A stretch of 64,000 nucleotides of DNA from Oxalobacteraceae bacterium UBA6704 (GTDB lineage: Bacteria > Pseudomonadota > Gammaproteobacteria > Burkholderiales > Burkholderiaceae_D), in contig DKJA01000133.1 of NCBI GenBank assembly GCA_002454505.1, positions 12,838 to 76,837 of the forward strand, written 5' to 3'. The notes under the pieces are model-generated. The model made no database searches, was not told the DNA's origin, and was given only the letters and a program-made list of their open reading frames with translations. Position numbers and translations under genes: made by a program. Of the stretch, positions 33,238-42,234 are shown one piece after another. The first letter of the stretch is position 1. Each line of letters begins with the position of its first letter.

Positions 33238-35232
33238 TCAGGGCAGCCGGCCCAGCCCTTCGAATTCGGCGGCAAAGCCCAGCGTGCGGGCTGCATCGCT
33301 CAGCAGCCGCAGCATGGCCGTGGCACGCTGCCCGTCGCGCGGCATGGCCAGCACATCGGGATGCCGGGCCAGCAGGGCGGCGGCGGCGCCCGTGACGGCC
33401 GGGCAGGCCATCGACGTGCCGCTCATCGCCGCGTAGCCGCCGCCCGGCACCGTGGAGACGATGCCCACGCCCGGCCCGGCGAAATCCACCTCCGGGCCGA
33501 TATTGGCGAAGCCGGCCGCGAACACGCTGGCGTCGATCGTGGAAAACGGCGCGACGGCATCGAGCGTTTCGGACGACTGCGCGGGGAATGTGCCCACCCG
33601 GCCGGCGGCCGATACCGCCACCGCTTCCGGCCACCGGGCCGGATAACTGACGGCACCGCGCCGGTCGTTGCCGGTGGCGGCCAGGCACAGCGTGCCGTTG
33701 TCGAACGCATCGCGGATCGCCGCGTGCACGGCCTCGTCGCGCGTGGCGCCGCCCAGCGACAGGTTGAGCAGGTCGCAGCCGTCGTCCACCGCGCGGTCGA
33801 TGGCGCGGATGATGTCGTAGTTGGTGGCGCCGGTGCCCGCGTTGGGAAACACGCGGTAGCTCATCAGCTTCACGCCGGGCGCCACGCCGCGGCGTTTGCC
33901 CCGCCCCGCGACGATGCCCGCCACGTGCGTGCCGTGGTCGCCGTCGATGGCGGCCGGTCCGGCGCCGCCGGCATCGTTTTCGGCCACGACAAACGCGGCG
34001 CCGCCGGCCACCTGCAGGTCCGGATGATTGCCGTCCACGCCCGTGTCGATCACGCCGACGGTCACGCCGCTGCCGGCATCGGGCGGCACGTCGCCATGCA
34101 GTTCGCGCAGGTAGTCGGGCACCGCCAGGTCCACCGGCTGCAATGCCAGCACGGCGCCCTGCTCCAGCTTCGCATGCTGCCGGTACAGGCCCCAATAGCC
34201 GGCCGGGCCGTACACGACGAGCGCCTCAAGGGTGACGCCGGCACGCAGGTTCAGCTTCGCCATGCCGGCACCGTCGCTGACCGCCTCGGCACCGTCGCGC
34301 TGTTCGAAATCCGTGAACGCCACCACGCGCGCACCGGCGACCGGAAGCGCCGGACTGCCGGCGCTGACGACATGAACCGTCAGCGCCAGCGCGGCCTGCA
34401 CCCGCACCGGCATCGGGCTGCGCGCCACGCCCAGCAAGGGCCGCAGCGCCAGTTCGTAGATCACCAGCGGCAGCACGCGCACGCCGGGCGCGCGCAGGCG
34501 CAGCGACAGCACATCGTCGTCCGTCAGCGCCGCCAGCTTGGGACCATCTTCGTGGGTGGAATGGAGGATCAGCGGCGTGCCCAGTTCCAGCGCCTGCCGC
34601 GGCGACAGCCGCTCCACCTGTTCGGCCACCTTCAGGCCGATGGTGGCCGATGCCGGCTGCGACACGGCCGGCCCGTCCGGCTGCACCGCTTCGCCGATCT
34701 CCGCCATGTCCGGCGAACGCAGCCCGGCGGCTGGCATCAGCACGTACTGCGGCGCTTCCCACGGCCGCGCATGGAAGTCGGCCAGCCGGTAAGGCGGCGG
34801 CACGGCACCGGCCGCAACGCCGCCATCGGCCACATTCCTGAGCCGCGCGGCGGCGGCCAGGATCGCGCTGCCGTCGCCCGTCAGCACATCCTGGAAGAAA
34901 TCGAGCAGCGCATCGAGCAGGGCCAGCCGCGGCGCCAGGTCGGGCTGGCGGTACCAGGCGGCGAGGGCGTAATCGATGGCGGAATCGAGGTGGCCGGCCG
35001 TGATGCGGGGCCGGCCCGGCAGCAGCGCGATGGCCGGGCCGTCCAGCCACGCGGACAGGTTCAGCAGGCTGTGCGTGCGGCGCAGTACCTGGCGCTGGTC
35101 GGCAAACGAGCCTTCCAGGGCCACCGCATCGCAGCAGGCGCCGGCCAGTTCGACCAGCCGGTCCACCGCGTTCTGCAACCCGGCAGCGGCGATGACGTCG
35201 CCGTCACGGGCCGGTTGCAGGGGCTGCGCCAC
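33238..35232 (-). CDS. Subtilisin-like serine protease (S8), no signal peptide
   Basis: 664 residues. The C-terminal half (about 385-640) is a complete S8 domain with the catalytic Asp in VGVIDTGVDGNHPDL (about residue 395), His in GDHGTHVAGIVAG (about 436) and Ser in MSGTSMACPAVTGAAA (about 606), plus the oxyanion Asn in LAATGNDR. The N-terminal 380 residues are Ala/Leu-rich, partly helical, with no family I recognise. There is no secretion signal, so it is probably cytoplasmic. The start is GTG at 35232, 12 bp after the stop of the upstream REC-kinase gene, which places the protease in the signalling operon. Confidence 0.9.
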   Translation of the reverse strand: MAQPLQPARDGDVIAAAGLQNAVDRLVELAGACCDAVALEGSFADQRQVLRRTHSLLNLSAWLDGPAIALLPGRPRITAGHLDSAIDYALAAWYRQPDLAPRLALLDALLDFFQDVLTGDGSAILAAAARLRNVADGGVAAGAVPPPYRLADFHARPWEAPQYVLMPAAGLRSPDMAEIGEAVQPDGPAVSQPASATIGLKVAEQVERLSPRQALELGTPLILHSTHEDGPKLAALTDDDVLSLRLRAPGVRVLPLVIYELALRPLLGVARSPMPVRVQAALALTVHVVSAGSPALPVAGARVVAFTDFEQRDGAEAVSDGAGMAKLNLRAGVTLEALVVYGPAGYWGLYRQHAKLEQGAVLALQPVDLAVPDYLRELHGDVPPDAGSGVTVGVIDTGVDGNHPDLQVAGGAAFVVAENDAGGAGPAAIDGDHGTHVAGIVAGRGKRRGVAPGVKLMSYRVFPNAGTGATNYDIIRAIDRAVDDGCDLLNLSLGGATRDEAVHAAIRDAFDNGTLCLAATGNDRRGAVSYPARWPEAVAVSAAGRVGTFPAQSSETLDAVAPFSTIDASVFAAGFANIGPEVDFAGPGVGIVSTVPGGGYAAMSGTSMACPAVTGAAAALLARHPDVLAMPRDGQRATAMLRLLSDAARTLGFAAEFEGLGRLP

Positions 35233-35244
35233 GCCAGGCCCCTG

Positions 35245-36486
35245 TCAGTCGGCTGCCGCGGCGGGAGCGGCAGCCTGGCCGCGCGGCAGCACCAGCGTAA
35301 ACACGGCGCCTTCGCCGGGCTTGCTGGTCACCGTCAGCGCCCCCTGGTGTGCCTCGGCCAGCTGGCGCGAGATGTACAGGCCCAGGCCCAGGCCGGACGG
35401 CACGCCGTTGCCGGTGCCCCGTTCATACGGCATGAAGATGCGCGCCTGCAGCATGTCGTCGATGCCCGGGCCGCTGTCGATCACGTCGATGCGTGCTTCC
35501 GTGTCGGTGGCCTCCAGGCGGATCTGCACCGGCTTGCCGCCGCCGTAGCGCAGCGCATTCGTCAGCAGGTTGACGATCACCTGTTCGATGCGGAACTCGT
35601 CCCACCAGCCGTGTACTTCGGCGGGTGCCATCAGCACGAACGCGGCGCCGGCATCCTGCGCCTGGCGCGCCAGGTCGCTGGTGAGCCGGCGCAGCATGGC
35701 TTGCAGTTCCGTGCGGGCCGGGCGGATAGACAGCACGCCGCTGCGGATGCGCGACACGTCGAGCATGTCGTCGATCAGCCGTATCATCGACTGGATCTGG
35801 CGGTCGTCGCGGGCCACCATTTTTTCCAGCGCATCGCGGCCGAATGCTTCCATATTGCCGCGGTCCAGCTGCATCTTGCGCATCTGCGCTTCCAGGAACA
35901 GCGTGTTCAATGGCGTACGCAGCTCGTGCGCCACCATCGACATGAATTCGTCGCGCATGCGCAGCGCGTAGCGCAGCTCTTCCTGCGTGGTGCGCAGCTC
36001 GTTCATCGTCCCCTGCTGCTCTTCGACGCGGCGGCGGATCTCCATGCGCTGGCAGTGCAGGTCGACAAACACATTGACCTTGCTGCGCACGGCATCCGGA
36101 TCGAGCGGCTTGTAGAGGAAATCGACGGCACCCGCCTCATAGCCCTTGAACGCGTAGTTCAGTTCCTTGCCCGCCGCGCTGACGAACACGATCGGTATGT
36201 GCCGCGTGCGGTCCGTGCCACGCATCAGTTCGGCCAGCTCGAAGCCGTCCATGCCCGGCATCTGCACGTCGAGGATGGCCAGCGCGAAGTCGTGCTCCAG
36301 CAGCAGCGCCAGCGCTTCCTCGCCGGAACCGGCCTGGTAGACGGCGCGGTTGTCGGCACGGATCACCGCGTTCAGCGCGCGCAGGTTTTCCGCCAGGTCG
36401 TCGACGATCAGCAGCTTGGTCGGCTCCCGGCCCGGCGGCGGCTGCGCGGGAAGGTGGTCGGACAGATTGGTGGACGCATCATTCAT
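35245..36486 (-). CDS. Response regulator - histidine kinase hybrid (REC-HisKA-HATPase)
   Basis: 413 residues with no membrane segment: a receiver domain (about 24-140; LLIVDDLAENLRAL, phosphoacceptor Asp in LAILDVQMPGMDGFEL, Lys in DFLYKPLD), a short coiled linker, HisKA (MVAHELRTPLNTLF, His about residue 187) and HATPase (IEQVIVNLLTNALRYGGG; IDSGPGIDD; GLGLGLYISRQL). A receiver at the N terminus suggests that phosphorylation by the upstream hybrid kinase controls its kinase activity. It overlaps cheB by 8 bp. Confidence 0.93.
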   Translation of the reverse strand: MNDASTNLSDHLPAQPPPGREPTKLLIVDDLAENLRALNAVIRADNRAVYQAGSGEEALALLLEHDFALAILDVQMPGMDGFELAELMRGTDRTRHIPIVFVSAAGKELNYAFKGYEAGAVDFLYKPLDPDAVRSKVNVFVDLHCQRMEIRRRVEEQQGTMNELRTTQEELRYALRMRDEFMSMVAHELRTPLNTLFLEAQMRKMQLDRGNMEAFGRDALEKMVARDDRQIQSMIRLIDDMLDVSRIRSGVLSIRPARTELQAMLRRLTSDLARQAQDAGAAFVLMAPAEVHGWWDEFRIEQVIVNLLTNALRYGGGKPVQIRLEATDTEARIDVIDSGPGIDDMLQARIFMPYERGTGNGVPSGLGLGLYISRQLAEAHQGALTVTSKPGEGAVFTLVLPRGQAAAPAAAAD

Positions 36487-37102
36487 TACTTGTCTCCAGC
36501 ATCAACAGCAGCTTGCGGATATCCCGCAACGGCAGTACCAGGTCGGGCTGGCGCAACCTGATCGCTTCATTCGGCATCACGGCCACCTGCGCCTCGTGCG
36601 GATCCTGCACGACCGTCAGGCCGCCCGCCCGGCCGATCGCGGCCAGCCCGGCGGCGCCGTCCTGGTTGGCGCCCGTCAGCAGGATGCCCACCAGCGCCGG
36701 CCCATACACGTCGGCCGCCGATTCCATCGTGATGTCGATCGCCGGCCGCGCGAAATACACGGGCGGCTCCAGGCTCAGCGAAAACGTGCCGCCCTCCTCG
36801 ACCGACAGATGGTAATCGGACGGCGCAAAATACAGCGTGCCCGCCGCCAGCGGCGCCTTGTCGGCCGCCTCTTCCACCTGCAGCGCCACGCGCTGGCGGA
36901 ACACTTCCACCAGCTGGTTCTGGCGGCCCCGCATCACATGCAGCACCGTCACGACCGGGTGCGGGTACTTGCGCGGCAGCCCTGGCAGGATCTCGATCAA
37001 TGCATTCACGCCGCCGGCCGACGCACCGATGACGATGGCCGCGACCTTGCGTCCCTCGATGGCGAGGCGCAGCGTGCCGGCGATGCTTTCGAGCTCGTGC
37101 AT
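36479..37102 (-). CDS. cheB: Stand-alone CheB-type methylesterase
   Basis: 207 residues containing only the CheB catalytic domain (about 18-200), without the usual receiver: AIVIGASAGGVNALIEIL (Ser of the catalytic triad in GASAGG), LHVMRGRQNQLV (His) and VGILLTGANQDGAAGLAAI (Asp in the last block). CheB proteins remove methyl groups or amides from chemoreceptor glutamates. No chemoreceptor, CheA or CheW is present, so it may act on another receptor or within a CheB-CheR-kinase module. Its ATG overlaps the TAA of cheR by one base. Confidence 0.9.
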   Translation of the reverse strand: MHELESIAGTLRLAIEGRKVAAIVIGASAGGVNALIEILPGLPRKYPHPVVTVLHVMRGRQNQLVEVFRQRVALQVEEAADKAPLAAGTLYFAPSDYHLSVEEGGTFSLSLEPPVYFARPAIDITMESAADVYGPALVGILLTGANQDGAAGLAAIGRAGGLTVVQDPHEAQVAVMPNEAIRLRQPDLVLPLRDIRKLLLMLETSNE

Positions 37103-37953
37103 TACAGTTTCCTGAACAGCCGCTCGCGTTTGACGATCGGTTCGAAGCGCGGGCCATACGACGAGAAGTCGATGCTCTCCTTGCTGCCCAGGCCCAGGAA
37201 GCCGCGGTGGCACAGCGATTCGTGGAACAGCCCCAGTGCCCGCTCCTGCAGCTTGCGCTTGAAGTAGATCATCACGTTGCGGCAGCTGATGAACTGCGTT
37301 TCCGCAAACACGGCATCGGTGGCCAGGCTGTGGTCCGCGAACGTGATGTTCTCCGCCAGCGAGCGGTCGAACAACGCCGCATTGTACGCCGCCGTGTAGT
37401 AATCGGAGAACGCCTGCCGGCCGCCGGCCGCCTGGTAGTTTTCCGTGTAGGCGCGCATGTTCTCGAGCGGGAACACGCCCTTCTTGGCCTTTTCCAGCGA
37501 CTGCGGATTGATGTCGGTGGCGTAGATGATGCTGCGCTCGAGCAGCCCCTCTTCCTTCAGCAGGATCGCCAGCGAATACACTTCCTCGCCCGTGCTGCAG
37601 CCGGCCACCCAGATCTTCAGCGACGGGTAGGTGGACAGCACCGGCATCACGTGCTCGCGCAGCGCGGCGTAGTACGTGGGGTCGCGGAACATCTCGGTGA
37701 CGGGAATCGTCAGGTACTGCAGCAGTTCGGAAAACGCGGCCGGCTCGTGCAGCACGCGCGACTGCAGCTGCGAGATCGTCTCGCAGCCCATCTCGCGCAT
37801 CCCGTACAGCACGCGCCGCTTCTGCGAGGCGCCGGTGTAGTCGCGGAAGTCGTAGCTGTACTGCAGGTAGATCGCCTCCATCAGCATCTTCAGCTCGATG
37901 TCGGTGCTGCTGTGCTGGGGACGGTGGCTCATCGGCAAATCCAGTCGCGTCAT
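37102..37953 (-). CDS. cheR: CheR-type methyltransferase
   Basis: 283 residues: an N-terminal helical domain (YDFRDYTGASQKRRVLYGMREMG) and a SAM-dependent methyltransferase domain with the glycine-rich motif WVAGCSTGEEVYSLAILLKE (about residue 110), ATDINPQSLEKAKKGVFP and FISCRNVMIYF. It would methylate receptor glutamates with SAM. The ATG at 37953 overlaps the upstream TGA (TGATG); an in-frame ATG nine codons earlier lies inside the kinase gene and is less likely. Confidence 0.93.
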   Translation of the reverse strand: MTRLDLPMSHRPQHSSTDIELKMLMEAIYLQYSYDFRDYTGASQKRRVLYGMREMGCETISQLQSRVLHEPAAFSELLQYLTIPVTEMFRDPTYYAALREHVMPVLSTYPSLKIWVAGCSTGEEVYSLAILLKEEGLLERSIIYATDINPQSLEKAKKGVFPLENMRAYTENYQAAGGRQAFSDYYTAAYNAALFDRSLAENITFADHSLATDAVFAETQFISCRNVMIYFKRKLQERALGLFHESLCHRGFLGLGSKESIDFSSYGPRFEPIVKRERLFRKL

Positions 37954-40900
37954 CAGATGCGGTCCAGCGCCGGCATCCATACCCGCAGCAGCGAGTACAG
38001 GCGCGACAGGTCGATCGGCTTGGCCAGGTAGTCATTGGCGCCGGCCGCCAGGCACTGTTCCTGGTCGTCCTTCATGGCTTTCGCCGTGATGGCGATGATC
38101 GGCAGGCGCGCGAAGCGGGCGTCGGCGCGGATGCGGCGCGTCGCTTCCAGGCCGTCCATGCCGGGCATCATCACGTCCATCAGCACCAGGTCCACGTCCT
38201 GCACCGAGTCCAGTTTTTCCAGCGCCTCGTAGCCGTTGCGGCCGATCTCGACGATCGCGCCCTTCTGTTCCAGCGCGGCCGTCAGCGCGAAGATGTTGCG
38301 CACGTCGTCGTCCACCAGCAGGATGCGGCGGCCTTCGAACACGCGGTCGCGCGAGCGCACCGTCTTCAGCATCGTCTGCCGTTCGCTGGACAGCTCCGAC
38401 TCGACCTTGTGCAGGAACAGCGTGACTTCGTCCAGCAGGCGTTCCGGCGAGCGGGCGCCCTTGATGATGATCGAGCGCGAATACTTGTGCAGGTCCGCTT
38501 CCTCGGCGCGCGTCAGGTTGCGGCCCGTGTAGACGATCACCGGCGGGAACGACGCGATCTCTTCCTGCGCCATGCGCTGCAGCAGCTCGTTGCCCTGCAT
38601 GTCCGGCAGCTTCAGGTCGATGATCATGCAGTCGAAGATCGTCGTGCGCAGCAGCGCCAGCGCCCGTTCGCCCGACTCCACCGCCTCGATCTCGATGTCC
38701 TCGTCGGAGATCAGCTGCACCACGCTGTCGCGCTGGCGCGCATCGTCTTCCACCAGCAGGATGCGCTTGATCTTCTGCGTGAATTTCTGTTCCAGCCGGC
38801 CGAACACTTCCAGCAGCTCGTCGCGCGTGGTGGGCTTCAGCGCAAAGCCGACGGCGCCCATGTGCAGCGCCGCTTCGCCGGAATCCGATGCCGACACCAC
38901 GTGCACGGGAATGTGGCGCGTGCGCGGATTGTCCTTCAGGATCTGCAGCACGGACAGGCCGGAGCGGTCCGGCAGCCGGATGTCCAGCAGGATCGCGGAA
39001 GGCTGGTACTGCTCGGCCATCTTCAGGCCCTCGTCGGCCGAGAAGGCCACCAGGCAGCGGTAGTCGATTTCATGGGCCAGGTCGTACAGGATGCGGGCAA
39101 ACGCCGGCTCGTCCTCGATGACCAGGACCGTGCGGTCCGGCGGCGGCGCGCGGTCGCGGTCGTCGTCGAAGGCACGGGGAGCGGCCGGCGCAGCAGCGCC
39201 GGATTCCGGCGCGCGCGGGGCCGGCAATGGTGCAGCCGGTGCCGCGGCAGGTGCCGGCGCGGCAACGGCTGCCGGCACAGGCGTGGACAGCACTGCGTCG
39301 CCATGCGGCGCGGACGACCACTGCACCGGCAGCGTCAGCGTGAACGTGCTGCCCTTGCCTTCCGCGCTGGCCAGCGCGATGGTGCCGCCGAGCAGCGTGG
39401 CCAGGTCGCGCGAGATCGACAGGCCCAGGCCCGTGCCGCCGTACTTGCGGCTGGTGGTGCCGTCGGCCTGCTGGAAGGCGCCGAAGATGGCGTCGTGCTG
39501 GTCGGCGCGGATGCCGATGCCGGAATCCTTGACGGCGAAGCTCACCTGGCCGTTGCGGCCCGGTGCCACGCGCAGGATGATCTTGCCTTCGTCGGTGAAC
39601 TTGATCGCGTTCGACAGCAGGTTCTTCAGGATCTGCTCGAGGCGCTGGCAATCCGTATAAATCGTTTCCGGCAGCCCCGGCTCCATGTCGACGACGAACT
39701 GCAGGCCCTTCTGCTGGGCCAGCGGATCGAACACGCGGGCCATGCCTTCGATGACCTGCTGCAGACGCAGCTCTTCCGGATTGAGTTCCAGCTTGCCCGC
39801 CTCGACCTTCGAGATGTCGAGGATGTCGTTGATCAGGTTCAGCAGGTCGTTGCCGGCCGAGTAGATGGTCTGCGCAAAGCGCACCTGCTCTTCGCTCAGG
39901 TTGCCCTGGGTATTGTCGGACAGCAGCTTGGCCAGGATCAGCGAGCTGTTCAGCGGGGTACGCAGCTCGTGCGACATGTTCGCCAGGAACTGCGACTTGT
40001 ACTGGCTGGCCCGTTCCAGGTCCATCGCCCGCTCTTCCAGCTGTACCTGCGCATCGTTGAGCGCGGTGTTCTTCTGGTCCAGCGCGATGGCCTGTTCGCC
40101 CAGCTGCTCGTTGGTCTGTTCCAGTTCCGCCTTCTGGTTTTCCAGGCTGGCCTGGGATTCCTCCAGCACGCGCGACTGTTCTTCCAGCTCTTCGTTCGCC
40201 GTGCGCAGCTCTTCCTGCTGCACCTGCAGTTCCTCGTTCAGCTGCTGCGTCTCGGCCAGCACTTCCTGCAGGCGCTGGCGGGCCAGCGTCGCTTCGATGG
40301 CGGTGCCGATGTTGGCGGCCACGAGGGCGAGGAATTCCTTCTCCCGTTCGCCCACATTGTGCAGGAAGCCCAGTTCGACGACGCCGTTGACCTCGCCGTC
40401 GCTCTCCACCGGCAGCACCAGCACCTGGCTCGGCGGCGCGCTGCCCAGCGCGGACGTCAGTTTCAGGTAATCCTTCGGCACGTTTTCCAGGTGGACCAGG
40501 CGGCGCGTCTCGGCGGCCTGGCCGGCGATGCCTTCGCCAGGCGCCAGTTCGCGGCCATGTTCTTCATCCGCGGCCGAGAAACCGTAGGCGGCGGTGCGGT
40601 GCAGGTGGCCGTCCGGCTCGCGCACGTACAGCGCGCCGACGACGACATCCAGGTAGCGCGCCAGGAAGTGCAGCAGCGCATTGGACAGCGCCGGCAGCGA
40701 TTTCTGCCCGATGCCCTGCTCGGCCATCTGGCTCTGGCCGGAACGCATCCACGCCTGGCGCTGTACGCGCTCGTTGTGGGCGGTCTGCTCCGTCAGCGCG
40801 GTGCCGTAGGCGGTCGACAGGCGCAGCAGTTCGCTGCGGCCGAAATACGCCAGCAGGCCGCTGATGATCAGGCTCAGCGTCAGGTAGCCGCCGACGGTGA

Positions 40901-41456
40901 AGTAGGTGACCGTTTTCGCGTCGTCGGTGCGGTCCATGCGGAAGCGCTCTTCGGTGGCGATGAAGGCCTGGAACTGGGTGCGCAGTTCGTCGAACTCGAC
41001 CTTGCCGCGCTGGGCGCGCACCACGGACAGGTAATCGCCGCCGGTGCTGCGCAGCCGTATCATTTCCTGCGCCACGCGGTCCCACTGCAGCTGCTGGCCG
41101 CGGATATTGCGCAGGCGGTCGACCTGCTGCGGCGTGTCCGCCACCAGTTCGGCCAGCGTGTTCAGGCCCGTGTCCACCTTCGGCTTGGCCAGCCGGTACG
41201 GCGCCAGGAAGGCCTCCTCGCCGGTCAGCATGTAGCCGCGCACGCCCGTTTCCATGTCCACCATCAGCTTGCGCACTTCCTGCGCATTGCCGATCACCCG
41301 TTCGGTGTGCTCCACCCAGTTCAGGGCATTGAGCAGATAGGCGAAGATCGCGACGAACACGCCGGCGCTGACGACACCGGCCGCCAGCGGCAATGTGATG
41401 TTGCGGGAAAGAATGCGGCGAAAACTTTGATCGTCGATGCGGGTTTGACCGGGCAT
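37953..41456 (-). CDS. Hybrid histidine kinase, CHASE3-GAF-HisKA-HATPase-three receivers
   Basis: 1167 residues anchored by two membrane segments (about 20-42 and 188-207) around a CHASE3-like periplasmic sensor (ERVIGNAQEVRKLMVDMETGVRG). Then come a GAF domain (about 250-400), a long coiled coil (about 405-490), HisKA (FLANMSHELRTPLNSSL, His about residue 497), HATPase (RLEQILKNLLSNAIKF; GTGLGLSI), an Ala/Pro linker and three receivers (IEDEP...LLDIRLPDRS; VEDDA...IIDLKLPDM; VDDD...LMDVMMPGMDG). This is the Massilia/Pseudomonas type of multi-receiver kinase found with CheB/CheR. It is the first gene of a six-gene operon reaching the subtilase. Confidence 0.94.
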   Translation of the reverse strand: MPGQTRIDDQSFRRILSRNITLPLAAGVVSAGVFVAIFAYLLNALNWVEHTERVIGNAQEVRKLMVDMETGVRGYMLTGEEAFLAPYRLAKPKVDTGLNTLAELVADTPQQVDRLRNIRGQQLQWDRVAQEMIRLRSTGGDYLSVVRAQRGKVEFDELRTQFQAFIATEERFRMDRTDDAKTVTYFTVGGYLTLSLIISGLLAYFGRSELLRLSTAYGTALTEQTAHNERVQRQAWMRSGQSQMAEQGIGQKSLPALSNALLHFLARYLDVVVGALYVREPDGHLHRTAAYGFSAADEEHGRELAPGEGIAGQAAETRRLVHLENVPKDYLKLTSALGSAPPSQVLVLPVESDGEVNGVVELGFLHNVGEREKEFLALVAANIGTAIEATLARQRLQEVLAETQQLNEELQVQQEELRTANEELEEQSRVLEESQASLENQKAELEQTNEQLGEQAIALDQKNTALNDAQVQLEERAMDLERASQYKSQFLANMSHELRTPLNSSLILAKLLSDNTQGNLSEEQVRFAQTIYSAGNDLLNLINDILDISKVEAGKLELNPEELRLQQVIEGMARVFDPLAQQKGLQFVVDMEPGLPETIYTDCQRLEQILKNLLSNAIKFTDEGKIILRVAPGRNGQVSFAVKDSGIGIRADQHDAIFGAFQQADGTTSRKYGGTGLGLSISRDLATLLGGTIALASAEGKGSTFTLTLPVQWSSAPHGDAVLSTPVPAAVAAPAPAAAPAAPLPAPRAPESGAAAPAAPRAFDDDRDRAPPPDRTVLVIEDEPAFARILYDLAHEIDYRCLVAFSADEGLKMAEQYQPSAILLDIRLPDRSGLSVLQILKDNPRTRHIPVHVVSASDSGEAALHMGAVGFALKPTTRDELLEVFGRLEQKFTQKIKRILLVEDDARQRDSVVQLISDEDIEIEAVESGERALALLRTTIFDCMIIDLKLPDMQGNELLQRMAQEEIASFPPVIVYTGRNLTRAEEADLHKYSRSIIIKGARSPERLLDEVTLFLHKVESELSSERQTMLKTVRSRDRVFEGRRILLVDDDVRNIFALTAALEQKGAIVEIGRNGYEALEKLDSVQDVDLVLMDVMMPGMDGLEATRRIRADARFARLPIIAITAKAMKDDQEQCLAAGANDYLAKPIDLSRLYSLLRVWMPALDRI

Positions 41457-41514
41457 GGTGCGAAGTGGACGGAGAAAACCACGAGTTTATCCGAAATGCA
41501 ACGAGTGTCGCCTG

Positions 41515-41543
41515 TTGGGCAATCGTGCGCACGTCGCTATAAT
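41515..41543 (+). promoter_or_regulatory. Sigma-70-like promoter of the lipoprotein gene
   Basis: TTGGGC (41515-41520) and a perfect TATAAT (41538-41543) are separated by 17 bp; the lipoprotein ATG is 32 bp downstream of the -10. The -35 is weak. Confidence 0.65.
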
Positions 41544-41574
41544 CGCCGCACGACCCCTGATGCCGGACATACAC

Positions 41575-41982
41575 ATGCGCAAGCTGCTCCTCCTGACTCC
41601 GCTGCTGCTGGCTGGCTGCTACAACGACTCGGCAACCTTCTATGCCGACAGCAGCCAGGAACACACGCTGACCGTGCGCCGGCAGCAGGATTATTTCTGG
41701 AGCGGAGACGGCCGCTTCACGCTGGTCGCCATGCGCCAGCCGGACTGCCTGCGCCGCTACGAGCTGGCCGAGCTGCCGCTGGAAGACACCACCGTGGAAC
41801 TGTACAGCGACGGCGACAACCGCTGGAGCCTGCGCGCGGCCGGCCAGGTGTGGCATGTGGAAACGCAGACGTGCACGATGACGGCGGGCGGCAGCATCAC
41901 CGGCGAAAAGGTCGGCGACTTCCACGCCGAGATCGACCGGATCGGCTTTGCCGAGGCGGCCGCGCCGGCGCCTGCCAAGTAG
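41575..41982 (+). CDS. Small lipoprotein
   Basis: 135 residues with a lipoprotein signal, MRKLLLLTPLLLAGCYND, whose lipobox LLAGC places the acylated Cys at residue 15. The mature part (ATFYADSSQEHTLTVRRQQDYFW, WSLRAAGQVWHVETQTCTM) has no domain I recognise; two further Cys could form a disulfide. The ATG at 41575 is chosen for the signal; upstream in-frame ATGs are unsupported. It is transcribed divergently from the hybrid kinase operon. Confidence 0.8.
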   Translation: MRKLLLLTPLLLAGCYNDSATFYADSSQEHTLTVRRQQDYFWSGDGRFTLVAMRQPDCLRRYELAELPLEDTTVELYSDGDNRWSLRAAGQVWHVETQTCTMTAGGSITGEKVGDFHAEIDRIGFAEAAAPAPAK

Positions 41983-42052
41983 AAGGCTCTGTCATCCAGG
42001 ATTGTTGAAATGCCCGCGCCCGCTCTGGACCGGCGAGGCTTTCAACAACCTA

Positions 42053-42210
42053 GTGTCCTGAGTTGCAAGTTCGTTGAAAATAAATTTGACGAAATCGGCT
42101 CGAGACAAGACGTAAATGCCTGGCAAGGCTGGAGCCTTGCCAGGCATTTGCAACACAGTATCGGGTCGATTCTCGTCGGATTTATTCAACGAATCTGTAA
42201 CTCGGGACAC
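42053..42210. mobile_element. Second miniature element nested in the first, TA target duplication
   Basis: 158 bp flanked by TA on both sides (42051-42052 and 42211-42212). Ends GTGTCCTGAGTTGCA and (inverted) GTGTCCCGAGTTACA extend to about 26 bp with four mismatches. A perfect 17-bp hairpin occupies the centre (42114-42149). TA duplication and terminal repeats suggest an IS630/Tc1-type MITE. Short open frames across it are not credible genes. Confidence 0.75.
42114..42149. repeat. Long perfect hairpin in the nested element
   Basis: AAATGCCTGGCAAGGCT is followed by GG and its exact reverse complement: 17 paired bases and a very small loop. It could act as a bidirectional terminator or a cruciform-forming site. 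Confidence 0.85.
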
Positions 42211-42234
42211 TAGGATGACACAGCCAAATGGAAA

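Larger units (their letters stand above)
41985..42225. mobile_element. Miniature inverted-repeat element related to the IS1595 element
   Basis: The left end at 41985-42010 (GGCTCTGTCATCC...) matches the IS1595 end at 29165 in most of 26 positions. The right end, TTTCAACAACC + TA + GGATGACACAGCC, is split by a second element. Without that insertion the outer element would be only about 81 bp, with no coding capacity. Flanks AAGTAGAA and AAATGGAA agree at 6 of 8 positions, as for a decayed 8-bp duplication. It could be mobilised by the intact transposase at 29271. Confidence 0.75.

Noticed and set aside
32983..36561. 1192-codon plus-strand frame opposite the subtilase and REC-kinase
   Set aside because: Shadow frame; the minus-strand genes have complete catalytic motifs and operon overlaps.
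38409..42008. 1199-codon open frame antisense to the hybrid kinase
   Set aside because: Product is Arg/Gln/His-rich with no domain and covers a kinase with all motifs intact on the other strand.
41992..42213. Two short open frames (67 and 72 codons) across the nested miniature elements
   Set aside because: They read through terminal repeats and the hairpin on both strands and have no homology-like features.
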